In this document: positions 50,507-59,509 of the stretch, piece after piece
How the letters are laid out: the number at the start of each line of letters is the position of its first letter
Position numbering within the stretch: the stretch's first letter is position 1
Assembly: GCA_025517425.1 (NCBI GenBank)
Contig: JAOPJY010000001.1
Span: 668,217-732,216, forward strand
Length of the DNA: 64,000 nt
Origin: Halobacteria archaeon AArc-dxtr1
GTDB taxonomy: Archaea > Halobacteriota > Halobacteria > Halobacteriales > Natrialbaceae
Direction of reading: 5' to 3'
Notes under the pieces: model-generated
The model's input: only the letters and a program-made list of their open reading frames with translations
The model's database searches: none
Told to the model about the DNA's origin: nothing
Made by a program: the position numbers and the translations under genes

Positions 50507-51799
50507 TCAGGCTGACGGCGCCTGCAGATCGCTCGCACGCGATCGGGCCTGCGAGATGACTGCGGGCCGCGCCTCGAAGGAGATGACCACGTCGTCGTCA
50601 CCGTAGGCGACGTCGTCGACGTGGGCGTTGTCGTGGATCCAAGAGACGAGACTCATCGTCTCGTCGGTCATCGGTAAGACGAGTCGCTCTTCCTCCCAGT
50701 CGGGGAGTTCGTGGTCGATACGGTCGACCAACGCGTCGACGTTGGTTCCCTCGCGAGCGCTCACAGTCACCGGGTTCGGCGCCAGCGCCGAGAGCGCCTC
50801 ACGCTTCTCTGCGAGTTCGTCTTCGTCGACGCGGTCGATCTTGTTCAACACCGTCACGATCGGCGCCTCGTTTCGCTCGTAGAGTGTGTCGTGACAGGTG
50901 ACGAGCTTCTCGTGGATCTCCTCGATCGGCTCGCTGACGTCGACGACGAGCAAGACGAGATCGGCCCGGTAGACCGAGTCGAGCGTCGACTTGAACGATT
51001 CGACGAGCCAGTGGGGGAGATCGCTGACGAACCCGACGGTGTCGGTGACGAGCACGTTGCGTGGCTCAATGTCGGCTCGGCGAGTCGTCGTCCCGAGTGT
51101 GGTGAACAGGTCGTCTTCGGACTCGGCGGTCGCGTCGAGATCCGGATGCAGATCCTCGTTTTCGTCGATCGCCAGATCGTCGGCGAGGCGACGAAGCAGC
51201 GTCGACTTGCCGGCGTTCGTGTAGCCCGCCAGCGCGACCAGATCGAACCCCGAGGCGCGCCGGCGCTCCCGGCGTTGCTGTTCGGTCTGCTCGATCTGGG
51301 CGAGCTCGTCTTTGATCCGGCTGATCTGGGCTTTGATGTCCCGCTCGCGGCTCTCGTCGTACTCGCCAAGCCCCATGAATCCGGGGTGTTCCTCGCGCTT
51401 TGCGAGGCTCGTCTTGGCTTCTGCGCGGGGCAGCTCGTAGCGGAGTTCGGCGAGCTCGACCTGGAGCTGGGCCTTGCGGGTGTGGGCGCGCTGGCCGAAG
51501 ATCTCGAGGATCAGCGTAAATCGGTCGACGACCTCGACGCCGTCTGGCAGGAGCTGCCCCAGATTGTACGTCTGGTAGGGTCCCAACCGGTTGTCGAAGA
51601 TGACCGTGGTCGCGCCGGTTCGGGCGACGAGTTCGGCGAGCTCCTCGGCTTTCCCTTCCCCGAGCTGGAGGGCGGCGTCGGCCGTCCGGCTCTGGGTGAC
51701 CTCACCGACGACCTCGTAGCCTGCAGCGCGAGCGAGGTCGCGAATCTCCGTGGTGTCGGGAACGCCGTCGTCGACGCGCTTGGCAATGATAGCCGTCAT
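50507..51799 (-). CDS. hflX: HflX-family GTPase
   Basis: A 430-residue ribosome-associated GTPase. The N-terminal HflX domain contains YDESRERDIKAQISRIKDEL. The G domain has GYTNAGKSTL (P-loop), DTVGFVSDLPHWLVESFKST (G3), and NKID (G4). The C-terminus is a beta-rich domain. HflX splits stalled 70S-like ribosomes. Start MTAIIAKRVDDG. It is transcribed alone, with about 300 bases upstream to the FUN14 gene. Confidence 0.95.
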   Translation of the reverse strand: MTAIIAKRVDDGVPDTTEIRDLARAAGYEVVGEVTQSRTADAALQLGEGKAEELAELVARTGATTVIFDNRLGPYQTYNLGQLLPDGVEVVDRFTLILEIFGQRAHTRKAQLQVELAELRYELPRAEAKTSLAKREEHPGFMGLGEYDESRERDIKAQISRIKDELAQIEQTEQQRRERRRASGFDLVALAGYTNAGKSTLLRRLADDLAIDENEDLHPDLDATAESEDDLFTTLGTTTRRADIEPRNVLVTDTVGFVSDLPHWLVESFKSTLDSVYRADLVLLVVDVSEPIEEIHEKLVTCHDTLYERNEAPIVTVLNKIDRVDEDELAEKREALSALAPNPVTVSAREGTNVDALVDRIDHELPDWEEERLVLPMTDETMSLVSWIHDNAHVDDVAYGDDDVVISFEARPAVISQARSRASDLQAPSA

Positions 51800-52106
51800 G
51801 CGTCTGGCTGGTGGGTGTCCGCGTTGGCTCGATCCACGCCGCGCCTCGAACCAGGACGGTGGTGTAATGAGGGGCGATCGAGACCGATCGACTGCGATTC
51901 GGGTGCGGACACGTCAGGGATGCCGGCTGGCCACCTCCGTTCGTGGTTGCGTGAACATACGCACACCTAGACCCCCAACCGTCTTGAATCCCGTGGCGAG
52001 ATTCGGTCGGGCGAGACTGCCGATGGGAGATGGCAGAGCGACGTTCCAAATTGTGTGATAGTCACTGAATCGTAACCATCTTCGACCCAGGGGACAACGA
52101 CGGACT
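51800..52106. other. Non-coding interval between hflX and FUN14 gene
   Basis: This 307-base interval separates the divergent hflX and FUN14 starts. It contains no convincing gene and must hold both promoters. I saw no repeat, hairpin or tRNA in it. Confidence 0.6.
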
Positions 52107-52421
52107 ATGAGTTCCATCGAGCCGACCATGCTCGGCTTCGAGTTCGCCGCGAGCATGGTTCTGGGGGCGATTATTGGCTACGGGACGAAACGCATCGCGA
52201 AAGTGTTGGCCGTCGTCATCGGCGTCCAGCTGGTCGTCTTTCGGTACCTCGAGTCCCAGGGCATCGTCGTCGTCCACTGGGACCGACTGACCGCCGGACT
52301 GGCTGGCGCCCAGGAAGACGTCGAGCAAGCGGGTACAGACTGGCTCGACACCGCCGTGACGACACTCTCGGTCGGCGTCGGCTTCACTGCCGGCTTTCTG
52401 ATCGGTTATCACAGAGGGTAG
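52107..52421 (+). CDS. FUN14-domain small membrane protein
   Basis: A 104-residue protein of the FUN14 family, with three hydrophobic segments. The pattern FEFAASMVLGAIIGYGTKRIAKVLAVVIGVQLVVFRYLESQGIVVV and a C-terminal GVGFTAGFLIGYHRG is typical. Eukaryotic homologues act in mitochondrial quality control; the archaeal role is unknown. It converges with the SBDS gene, 46 bases between the stops. Confidence 0.9.
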   Translation: MSSIEPTMLGFEFAASMVLGAIIGYGTKRIAKVLAVVIGVQLVVFRYLESQGIVVVHWDRLTAGLAGAQEDVEQAGTDWLDTAVTTLSVGVGFTAGFLIGYHRG

Positions 52422-52467
52422 ACCCCGTCCCACCACCCTTACCGCCGTATCCGCGACCCTCCGACAG

Positions 52468-53193
52468 CTATCGCGTCTTGAGGTCGTCTTTGTCCTTGAC
52501 CATCTGCGTTTCGGCCTCGCCGCTCGTGTGCTCGTTGACGACGTCGTAGAACTCGTTTTGCATCCCCGCGGGGAACGTGATCGCGCCGACCCACGAGCCG
52601 TCGGGCTGCCACTCTTCGCGCTCTAACTCGCCGAACTGACGGATCTTTGCCTGGGCACTGCCGGCGTACTCCGGGGGAATCTGGACGGCGATGGTGACCT
52701 CCTCGAATCGGATCGGGATCACCGGTCGCAGATCATCGAGAGCATCGTCGACCTGGTTTTCGACCGGCTCCATCGGGTCGACCGTGAAGCCGGCCTCTTC
52801 TAGAGCGTTCTCGATGCGTTCGGGCGGATGGGGCGCGTCGTCCATTTGCGGATTGATCGCGTTTCGCGCGATGGTGTTGATCAGCTGCTTTCGCTTTTGC
52901 TCTTGCATCTCGCGGCGCTGGTCGGCCGTGATCTGTATCTCCCCGCGCTGGATGACCTCCGGAATGATCGCTAAGGGATCCGTGGTCTCGAAAACTGTCT
53001 CGAGGTCGCTCTCGGCCGGTCGATCGCCGCGGGAGGCGTCCTCGAAGACGTCCTCCGCGGCGATGACGTCTTCGAGATCGTCGTCGAACTCACCGCGCTT
53101 GATCGCGAGCGCTGCGTCCGGGTCTACGAGCACTTCGAAGCGCTCCCCGTGTGACTCGAGTCGCGCCGTCACCGCCTCGTCGAGCGATATCAT
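52468..53193 (-). CDS. sbds: Ribosome maturation factor SBDS/SDO1
   Basis: A 241-residue protein that helps large-subunit maturation by releasing aIF6. The N-terminal FYSH domain begins [25 protein letters not shown]. The middle helical domain follows, and the C-terminal domain has the conserved [21 protein letters not shown]. Length and layout match archaeal SBDS. It lies 51 bases downstream of psmA on the same strand, in the RNA-processing/proteasome block. Confidence 0.95.
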   Translation of the reverse strand: MISLDEAVTARLESHGERFEVLVDPDAALAIKRGEFDDDLEDVIAAEDVFEDASRGDRPAESDLETVFETTDPLAIIPEVIQRGEIQITADQRREMQEQKRKQLINTIARNAINPQMDDAPHPPERIENALEEAGFTVDPMEPVENQVDDALDDLRPVIPIRFEEVTIAVQIPPEYAGSAQAKIRQFGELEREEWQPDGSWVGAITFPAGMQNEFYDVVNEHTSGEAETQMVKDKDDLKTR

Positions 53194-53244
53194 ACCCGAG
53201 GATACCCCCGGGCCCCTAAAAGAGCTTTTGCCGCGGTGGGAGGA

Positions 53245-54000
53245 TTACTCTTCGTCGGCGTCCTCGCCGTCGTCGAGCAGGTCGTTCTCCGTCAGGTACT
53301 CCTCGATGCGGTCGTCCGTGAACTGGTCGAAGGACTCGGTCTCGGCGTCGATCGTCGCGAGACCGACCTCGGTGGGCAACAGCGAGCCCTCGTTGACGGA
53401 GGCGAGTGCGTCGAGTGCGAGGGCGATGCCAGCGTCGAGATCGGCCGATTCATCGTAGTTCTCCTCCAGATAGCTCTGGAGGTCGCCACGGTCGGCGCCG
53501 ACGGCGAGTGCCTTCCACTCGTAGGGCGTACCGGAGGGATCGGTCTCGAACAGGCGCGGCTCGCCGTTCTCGATACCGCCGACGATCAGGGCGACGCCGA
53601 ACGGGCGGGCGCCGCCGACCTGGGTGTACTGCTGGATGTGGTCGGTGACGTTCTTCGTGAGCGTCTCGACGCCGATGGGCTCGCCGTAGCGCAGGTGGTT
53701 GACCTGGGCCTGGCGGCGCGCGAAGTCGATCAGCTGGCGGGCGTCGGCGACGTGGCCCGCGCTGGCGACGCCGACGTGGTCGTCTGCCTTGTGGATCTTC
53801 TCGACGCTCGAGTCCTCGAGCAGCGGGGAGGGGATCCGCTTGTCGACGGCTAGCACGACGCCGCCGTCGGTTCGGATACCGATGCTCGCGGTGCCACGTT
53901 TGACCGCCTCGCGGGCGTACTCGACCTGGTAGAGTCGCCCGTCTGGTGAGAAGATCGTGATGCCACGGTCGTACGCCTGCTGTTGGGCTTGTCCCTGCAT
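53245..54000 (-). CDS. psmA: Proteasome alpha subunit
   Basis: A 251-residue alpha-ring subunit of the 20S proteasome. It has the N-terminal gate segment YDRGITIFSPDGRLYQVEYAREAVK (proteasome A signature) and the conserved DDHVGVASAGHVADARQLI. No catalytic Thr is expected in alpha. It ends in an acidic tail DDGEDADEE. It starts 4 bases after the rnp2 stop and is in the same transcript as the RNase P genes. Confidence 0.97.
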   Translation of the reverse strand: MQGQAQQQAYDRGITIFSPDGRLYQVEYAREAVKRGTASIGIRTDGGVVLAVDKRIPSPLLEDSSVEKIHKADDHVGVASAGHVADARQLIDFARRQAQVNHLRYGEPIGVETLTKNVTDHIQQYTQVGGARPFGVALIVGGIENGEPRLFETDPSGTPYEWKALAVGADRGDLQSYLEENYDESADLDAGIALALDALASVNEGSLLPTEVGLATIDAETESFDQFTDDRIEEYLTENDLLDDGEDADEE

Positions 54001-54004
54001 AGTA

Positions 54005-54484
54005 TCACACTAAATCGAGGTCTGTCGCGCCGACGAACGCGTCGCCACGTTGGAGATCGACGGAGCCGTTCCGCTCGAGTCCAACCCGCTCTTCGTTCTC
54101 GAACACGACGTTTCTCTCTGCCGGAACTTGCTCACGTCTACCTAAAAACTTTTCTTCAGCGGCACGGATCGTGCCACTGATACCGCGGATAGCGATTCCG
54201 ACCGGCGAACCATCCACCTCGTCGACGCAAGCCAGCGCCGCCCGCGCCGCGTCTTCTTCCCCGCGTCGAACCTTCACGAGTGCCTCACCATCGCCGTCTT
54301 GGAACGCGAATCGAACGACAGAGAGGTCAGCGTGGGCGCTCCCGGGGTCGCCCAGCAGATTCTGCCCGGCGTACCAGACCTCGCGCTGAAACGCCCGGCG
54401 GCCGACGTCGGCGTCTGGCCAGGACTCGATGCCGACGGCGAGGTAGCGCCACCGCGGCCGGAGGTGCTTGGGGAGGTGCTTCAT
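54005..54484 (-). CDS. rnp2: RNase P protein component 2 (Pop5-type)
   Basis: A 159-residue RNase P subunit, the archaeal Pop5 homologue, which pairs with Rpp30 to support tRNA 5' processing. The start MKHLPKHLRPRWRYLAVGIESW is the signature. It has the RRGEEDAARAALACVDEVDG helical stretch and a C-terminal polar extension. ATG overlaps the stop of the methyltransferase gene as ATGA (54481-54484). psmA follows 4 bases after the stop. Confidence 0.92.
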   Translation of the reverse strand: MKHLPKHLRPRWRYLAVGIESWPDADVGRRAFQREVWYAGQNLLGDPGSAHADLSVVRFAFQDGDGEALVKVRRGEEDAARAALACVDEVDGSPVGIAIRGISGTIRAAEEKFLGRREQVPAERNVVFENEERVGLERNGSVDLQRGDAFVGATDLDLV

Positions 54485-55209
54485 CCGTCGCGGTCGCCGT
54501 CGCCGACCTCGTCGACGGCCCCCTCCGGTGCGTCGGCTACCGCCGCTCCCTCAAGCGGTGCTCGTTCGGCCACCAGCACGCCGACCTGGTCGTCGACGCG
54601 TTCGACTGCGGTCAGCGAGAAGCCGGCGTCGGTGAGCGCGTCCGCCAGCACGCCGACGGTCGCAGGGTCGTCGACCGCAGGATCGTAAAACGAGGCCGAG
54701 GGATCGGGCTCGTCGAAGAACATGATGTCACCGAGGACGAACCGTCGGGGCCCGAGGTCGGCGGCAACCGCAATTGCCTCTCGCTTGGCGTCGTCGTCTA
54801 CGTGATGCATCGCGAAGTTCGATGTGATGATATCGACGCCAGCAGAGCGAGCGTGGGCTCGGGGCGTCTCCGAGGACTCGGCGTCGACGGCTCCCGCGAC
54901 GTTGGGCTCACGGAAGGTCCCGTGGTCGAACGTCACGTTCTCGAGTCCGCGCTCGTCGGCCTTCTCTCTGGCACGGGCCATCATCTCCTCGCTGATGTCC
55001 CGACCGACGACGCGCTCGGCATCGTCGGCGAGCGCGAGTGCGATTGCGCCGGTCCCCGTTCCCATGTCTAAGACGACGTCGTCGGCCGACGGCGCCGCAT
55101 GCTCAACGACGAGACTCGCACAGGCTCGGTGTTCGGTCGCCGTCGACTCGTCGTACGCCGATGCGTGGTCGTCGAACCGACTGGCGTGCTCCTCAAGCGT
55201 CTTCTTCAT
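54481..55209 (-). CDS. Class I methyltransferase between the RNase P genes
   Basis: A 242-residue methyltransferase. Motif I is VVLDMGTGTGAIALAL (about 44-59), an acidic residue occurs in GRDISEEMM, and motif IV-like DIITSNFAMHHV is near residue 128. The ATG at 55209 overlaps the end of rnp3 by 17 bases. The conserved position between rnp3 and rnp2 in Halobacteria suggests an RNA-related role such as tRNA or rRNA methylation, but the sequence does not show the substrate. It ends in an Ala/Glu-rich tail. Confidence 0.85.
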   Translation of the reverse strand: MKKTLEEHASRFDDHASAYDESTATEHRACASLVVEHAAPSADDVVLDMGTGTGAIALALADDAERVVGRDISEEMMARAREKADERGLENVTFDHGTFREPNVAGAVDAESSETPRAHARSAGVDIITSNFAMHHVDDDAKREAIAVAADLGPRRFVLGDIMFFDEPDPSASFYDPAVDDPATVGVLADALTDAGFSLTAVERVDDQVGVLVAERAPLEGAAVADAPEGAVDEVGDGDRDG

Positions 55210-55897
55210 ACGGACCCCGTTCGACCCCCGGCTCAATGAACGACTCGGACTGGATCCGTCGGTTGCGTTCGGCGAGCCGTCCCCACTCGCGTAGCCCGTC
55301 TTCGGTCCATTCGGGGGGAAAGCCCACCGCCTCTCCGACCGCGACGAGCTCTCTCGGTGCGCGAAGCTCGAGGTGCGAGCGCGCCCTCGCGCTGACGACG
55401 TACGGGGCGTCGTAATAGTCGACGATCTCTCGCAGCTTCCGGAGTGACTGGATCGCACGGACGCGCCTGCCACCGCTGCGCCGGAGTACTGGGCCGAGAT
55501 CGAACTCGAAACAGACGCCGTTCTCGACTGCCGCCTTCGCGAGTACGTGGTTGACGTCACCACTGTCAGCCATTGGGGCGGCGAGAACGTCGACCATCTC
55601 GTTTTCGACCGCAAACCGGTTTAGCGACGGTGTGCCGCCGTTGACAGTCACAATCGTGTGTGAGTGACGGGCGTTTCCGACCGCTCCACTCGCCTGCTGG
55701 CGATCGTCGGCTCGCACCTCGATCCCATCGACGACGTCGATCCCGTACGCTGCGGCGATCTGCTCGGGGTCGTAGTCGGGCTGAGCGCCGGAGCGAGTGC
55801 GGACGACCACGCCCTCGAAGCCGTACTCGGCCGCGGTCTTCGCGAGCCGCGCGACCGTGCTCTTCCCGTCCGGGTAGGCGTGGACCGCCTCGTACAT
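55193..55897 (-). CDS. rnp3: RNase P protein component 3 (Rpp30-type)
   Basis: A 234-residue RNase P subunit with a PHP-like TIM-barrel fold. It has MYEAVHAYPDGKSTVARLAKTA and the later RRSGGRRVRAIQSLRKLREIVDYYDAPYVVSARA, typical of archaeal Rpp30. It is the first gene of the block rnp3-methyltransferase-rnp2-psmA-SBDS and should use the promoter in the 56127-55898 gap. It overlaps the methyltransferase start by 17 bases, so translation is coupled. Confidence 0.93.
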   Translation of the reverse strand: MYEAVHAYPDGKSTVARLAKTAAEYGFEGVVVRTRSGAQPDYDPEQIAAAYGIDVVDGIEVRADDRQQASGAVGNARHSHTIVTVNGGTPSLNRFAVENEMVDVLAAPMADSGDVNHVLAKAAVENGVCFEFDLGPVLRRSGGRRVRAIQSLRKLREIVDYYDAPYVVSARARSHLELRAPRELVAVGEAVGFPPEWTEDGLREWGRLAERNRRIQSESFIEPGVERGPYEEDA

Positions 55898-56050
55898 ATC
55901 CGGACTGTCACGCGGCGATGACTTGGGGGTTGCGTCTCTCGGTGGGGACCTGGTGGGCGCGGAGACCCCGAGTTTGACCGCGAGCGACCCCGGAGGGTGA
56001 GCGAGCGGGCCGACGACCGACCCAACGGGGAGGGAGGAGTGCTTTTGATC

Positions 56051-56126
56051 GACCTTTTACCGAAGGACAGCGCGCCGTGCGGCAGCGACGCTGCCGTCGG
56101 CGCGCAAGACTGCAGAGTAAAAGGTC
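56051..56126. repeat. Long imperfect hairpin between tbsP and rnp3
   Basis: Outer arms GACCTTTTAC (56051-56060) and GTAAAAGGTC (56117-56126) are perfect complements. Inside lie GCGCGCCG (about 56070-56077) with CGGCGCGC, and a central CGGCAGCG-A-CGCTGCCG palindrome. On the minus strand it starts just after the tbsP stop. It could be a 3' stem-loop protecting or ending the transcript, or a small RNA. Confidence 0.6.
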
Positions 56127-56127
56127 G

Positions 56128-56946
56128 TTAGTGAAGAATCGACTGTGCCACCGAGGCGAGTTGGCCGTTGTCGGCCTCCTGGAGGCGCTCGTCGCCGATT
56201 TTCAGTCGGAGGCGGGGGCGTCCGACGTCGATCGGCACCTTCTCCGTGTCGATCAGCCCCATATCCTCGAGTTTCGTCTTGGTCCGGCTAAAGGTCGCCT
56301 TGCTGGCGATACCGACGTCCTCGCCCCACTTGCTGATGTCGTACAGCAGCGCCTCGTTTTTCGCAGCGACCAGCAACGAGATGGTGACCTCGTCTAGCCC
56401 GTCGCCGTCGCCGCGGGCAGTTTCGAGGGAGTTTAAGATCGTGGTAAAGTCGGCCTCGGCGTCGGGGCCGATTTCGTCAGCGAGCGTCTCTTTGACGTCC
56501 GTTATCGGCGGCGTGCGGAGATTGTACACCTCAGCGTCTTCCCACTGGCGCTCGTAGGTGTCGGAAACGTCATCGACGAAACTCTCGTCGTCCGTCGTCA
56601 GCCCGCCGACGCGGTCGCCAGCGGGAACGATTGCGACGACCTGCTCGTCGGTGACCAGTAGCGAGTTCTCCGGTGGCTCGCTCAAAATGCGCAGCGATAA
56701 CGTTCCGTCGCTGACGAGGTCTGCGGCGTTCGAAGCGACGATGAAGTCGCCAAGGACGTCTTTTAGCATCCGCTCGTCGGCGAGGAGGCGAACTGAGATC
56801 TGCTCGTCGTCGATGTCAGCTGCGACCGGGATCAGCGCCTCGATCGCGTTGCGCGACGGATTGATTAGAGAGACGGTCCCACTCGCGTCTTCGAGCACCT
56901 GCTGGAGAATATCGTCAATCTGGTGGTTGAGTAAATTCGAGCACAT
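56128..56946 (-). CDS. tbsP: TbsP-like transcriptional regulator (DUF5821 type)
   Basis: A 272-residue haloarchaeal regulator. The N-terminal 100 residues, MCSNLLNHQIDDILQQVLED, then SVRLLADERMLKDVLGDFIVASNAADL, form an alpha/beta domain; the C-terminal 60 residues hold a winged helix (SKATFSRTKTKLEDMGLIDTEKV). TbsP of Haloferax volcanii acts with TrmB on gluconeogenic gapII. The N-terminal domain is the conserved part and its signal is unclear. Its 333-base AT-rich upstream region fits a strong promoter. It lies between the CHAT gene and rnp3, all on the minus strand. Confidence 0.75.
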   Translation of the reverse strand: MCSNLLNHQIDDILQQVLEDASGTVSLINPSRNAIEALIPVAADIDDEQISVRLLADERMLKDVLGDFIVASNAADLVSDGTLSLRILSEPPENSLLVTDEQVVAIVPAGDRVGGLTTDDESFVDDVSDTYERQWEDAEVYNLRTPPITDVKETLADEIGPDAEADFTTILNSLETARGDGDGLDEVTISLLVAAKNEALLYDISKWGEDVGIASKATFSRTKTKLEDMGLIDTEKVPIDVGRPRLRLKIGDERLQEADNGQLASVAQSILH

Positions 56947-57279
56947 CCCTATAACGAACTAAATAACACGATGGTACTTAATTTTGTTGGCCATTGTCGC
57001 AGCACAAGGCAGATCGGCTACCAGCCAGACTGCCCAAGAGCGGTTGGGCCGATACGCAGAGCATCTCGAAACGCACGACGTAGACGCGTCCTCTCGACCA
57101 GCACGAAATAGGTCAATTAAATATAAATACTCCGTGGCGAATGGAAAATTGTGATGGGTAATATCATATGGTGTGTGAGACGGATTGGTGTGGCGTTCGA
57201 TCGTACCATCTCCTGTACTGAACTCGTGTTCCTCTGTCGATCGAAGCGAATCAGCACCTATCGCGGACCCTAGCCGGAC
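56947..57279. other. AT-rich non-coding interval between the CHAT gene and tbsP
   Basis: A 333-base interval with no credible gene. The segment about 57105-57175 is strongly AT-rich (ttaaatataaatact) and holds TATA-like elements. The tbsP promoter probably lies at 56970-56985 (minus strand ttaagta). No repeat or hairpin was seen. Confidence 0.6.
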
Positions 57280-59337
57280 TTAGCCCGTAAACAGTCCCGA
57301 GAGTTCGCGCGACCAGTGGACATCTCCGTCGTAGATTACGGCGACTGCAGACTCCGCGAGGAACTCCCGTAACTCCGACTCCTCGAGGAGAATACTGGCG
57401 GCCGTGCCACAGAGGTAGGCGTACTCATCCTGTTGATCGTGCGGAACGTAGTACGACCCCGCCGTCCGCGGGGAATAACAGTCAAACGTTAGCAGATATC
57501 GGCCGTCGTCGGTGGGCTCGACGCTCACCGAGACGGGAAACGTCGACTGGCGCTGAGTCAGTGAATGAGTCCCGTCACCGACGACGGCGTAATCCTTTCC
57601 CATCATGATCCGGCGTCGGGCCAGACGCAACGCGCGCTCGAAGCTAAAGCCGTGAACGAGCAGCTTCGCGAACGTCGAGCCGACTTTGAGGGCGTGTTCG
57701 TTCAACACCTCGTTTACCGTAACGGCGCCGGCGACGCTCCCACGTTCGATCAGCTCCATTCCCTCGTAGTAGGAGCCACAGGCATTCAAGAAGAACGTCT
57801 GCGTCGAACAGCGATCGAGCGACGTCGCCGAGAGCGTTCCGTCGGCACACTGGAGGCCGCCAGTCTCGCAGTGACCGATGTAGTGGACGAAGTCGTGTCC
57901 GGATTCGAAGACGCGAGCGAGCTGTGCCGTGGTGAGCGACTCAGTGACCGAGAGGTCGATCCTAATCGACTTCGCCCGCTGGCGGTAAATGTCTGTGACG
58001 GAGACACGCTCCCCGGTCATCGCCGGATCGTTGAGAACGACGCAGATCGACGTCGACTCGTCTGCGCGCTCGAGGTAGGTAAACCGATTCCGGTAGGCAG
58101 CCGGATGGGACGTAAAGACGTCGATGGGGACGCCGTCTGCGAGCCAGCCGTGGACGCGTCCCGTTCGAAGTTCGGGTTTGACCACGTCGACCGACGGGGC
58201 GTTTCGCGATCGTCCGGTTCGAGCCGGCGCCCGGTAGAAGGCGTCGAGCGATCGGTCGATCAGCTCCCGCCCCTCGAGCGTCGAGGTGCGTGGCATGTAG
58301 ATGAGACTCATTCTGTCGAGCAAGAACGGGAGCGTTGCGAGGCGACTCGGCTCCGGTTTGACGTACGTCGCTAGGTGCCAGTCGGGCAGCCGGTGTTCGA
58401 TCGCCGCATCCGGAACTTCGAGGTAGCTCGCGAGGCGAGTCTGTGGCTCCGCCCGGTAGAGAGTCTCACTATCGAGATCCAGCGCCCGCAGGATGCTCAG
58501 TTCCGAGAGTGGCGCATCGTGTGGTCCCTCGTTACGGACGAGACAGTCGAGGAAAAACACCTTCCTGAGGAGCCTCGCAGCCGACTCCTCGAGTCGGCGA
58601 TCAAACCGGGCGGTGATTCCCTCGTCTCGAAGCCGAATTCTGGGTGGCCCGGTGGCGCCGAGACGTACTGATGCCTGGAGGAAGTACGCGAGAGGTGCCG
58701 TACAGTACAACGCTTCGTAGGTCGGGGGAACGACGAGTTCGATGCCAGTAGTCGCCGTTTCATCACGAACCGACTCGGGAATCTCGAACTCGTCGCCGAG
58801 TTCGAGTAGTGGCGGATGACCGCGTTTTGTCGGATACGTTCGGTTCGGCGTCTCCGTCTCGACGGCCGCGTGAAGATGACCGATCGCTGCGGCGACATCG
58901 GCCGGTGATTCGGTGACGGTGATCGTCTCGGTCGGTAGCTCGTAGTGACTCCGCAGACCGATCGCGACGTCTCGACGGTTCGGAAAGGAGATGCGAACAG
59001 AACGACCGTCCTCGGTGTGGGAAATCGTCGCTGCCCCGGAAAACTGGAGGTAGATTTTGACGGCAGCATCAACGTCGACGACGTACTGCGCTGGCGGTAG
59101 CGACAGCGACCCATCGACCGGGTCGAGTTCGTACCGCCTGCCGTCCGCGGCGAACGCGTAGACGACGGCGCGAGGAACTCGAAGCGTTCTAGTAACGGCG
59201 TTGATCGTCTCGTCGACTGGGCGATCGATCGCTGCGCCCGATCCGCCGGCGACGAGATCGGGCCCCTCGATGGTGATCTCGGTGCTGTCTGCATCGACGA
59301 CGGTGATGACGCCGTCGCCGCCCTCCCACCGCAGCAT
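57280..59337 (-). CDS. CHAT-domain (caspase-like) protease, haloarchaeal
   Basis: A 685-residue protein starting MLRWEGGDGVITVV at ATG 59337; a TTG three codons earlier is less likely. The last 250 residues are a CHAT-type caspase fold: FVHYIGHCETGG, with His489 the likely catalytic His, and TFFLNACGSYYEG, with Cys520 as the nucleophile. The first 400 residues have beta-rich and helical segments with no family I recognise. CHAT proteases (separase/gingipain clan) cut after specific residues. No gasdermin, TPR or CRISPR partner gene is adjacent. A TATA-like ttaattag lies 25-30 bases upstream. Confidence 0.82.
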   Translation of the reverse strand: MLRWEGGDGVITVVDADSTEITIEGPDLVAGGSGAAIDRPVDETINAVTRTLRVPRAVVYAFAADGRRYELDPVDGSLSLPPAQYVVDVDAAVKIYLQFSGAATISHTEDGRSVRISFPNRRDVAIGLRSHYELPTETITVTESPADVAAAIGHLHAAVETETPNRTYPTKRGHPPLLELGDEFEIPESVRDETATTGIELVVPPTYEALYCTAPLAYFLQASVRLGATGPPRIRLRDEGITARFDRRLEESAARLLRKVFFLDCLVRNEGPHDAPLSELSILRALDLDSETLYRAEPQTRLASYLEVPDAAIEHRLPDWHLATYVKPEPSRLATLPFLLDRMSLIYMPRTSTLEGRELIDRSLDAFYRAPARTGRSRNAPSVDVVKPELRTGRVHGWLADGVPIDVFTSHPAAYRNRFTYLERADESTSICVVLNDPAMTGERVSVTDIYRQRAKSIRIDLSVTESLTTAQLARVFESGHDFVHYIGHCETGGLQCADGTLSATSLDRCSTQTFFLNACGSYYEGMELIERGSVAGAVTVNEVLNEHALKVGSTFAKLLVHGFSFERALRLARRRIMMGKDYAVVGDGTHSLTQRQSTFPVSVSVEPTDDGRYLLTFDCYSPRTAGSYYVPHDQQDEYAYLCGTAASILLEESELREFLAESAVAVIYDGDVHWSRELSGLFTG

Positions 59338-59360
59338 TCGAGGCAAACATGTAACTCTAC

Positions 59361-59369
59361 CTAATTAAC
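59361..59369 (-). promoter_or_regulatory. TATA-like box of the CHAT gene
   Basis: The minus strand reads ttaattag about 25-30 bases before the ATG at 59337. This fits a leaderless haloarchaeal promoter. Confidence 0.5.
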
Positions 59370-59509
59370 TGTATCGGATGGTGATTAGTATTAGTTTCAA
59401 AGGAAGGCCGCGGCAAAAACCGCCACCGACGGGCCGGAGAGTGCCACGAGACCGTCCTCGCTCGGCGAAGAGAGGTACACTTATGAACGATCCAGCCACC
59501 AGCCCACAC

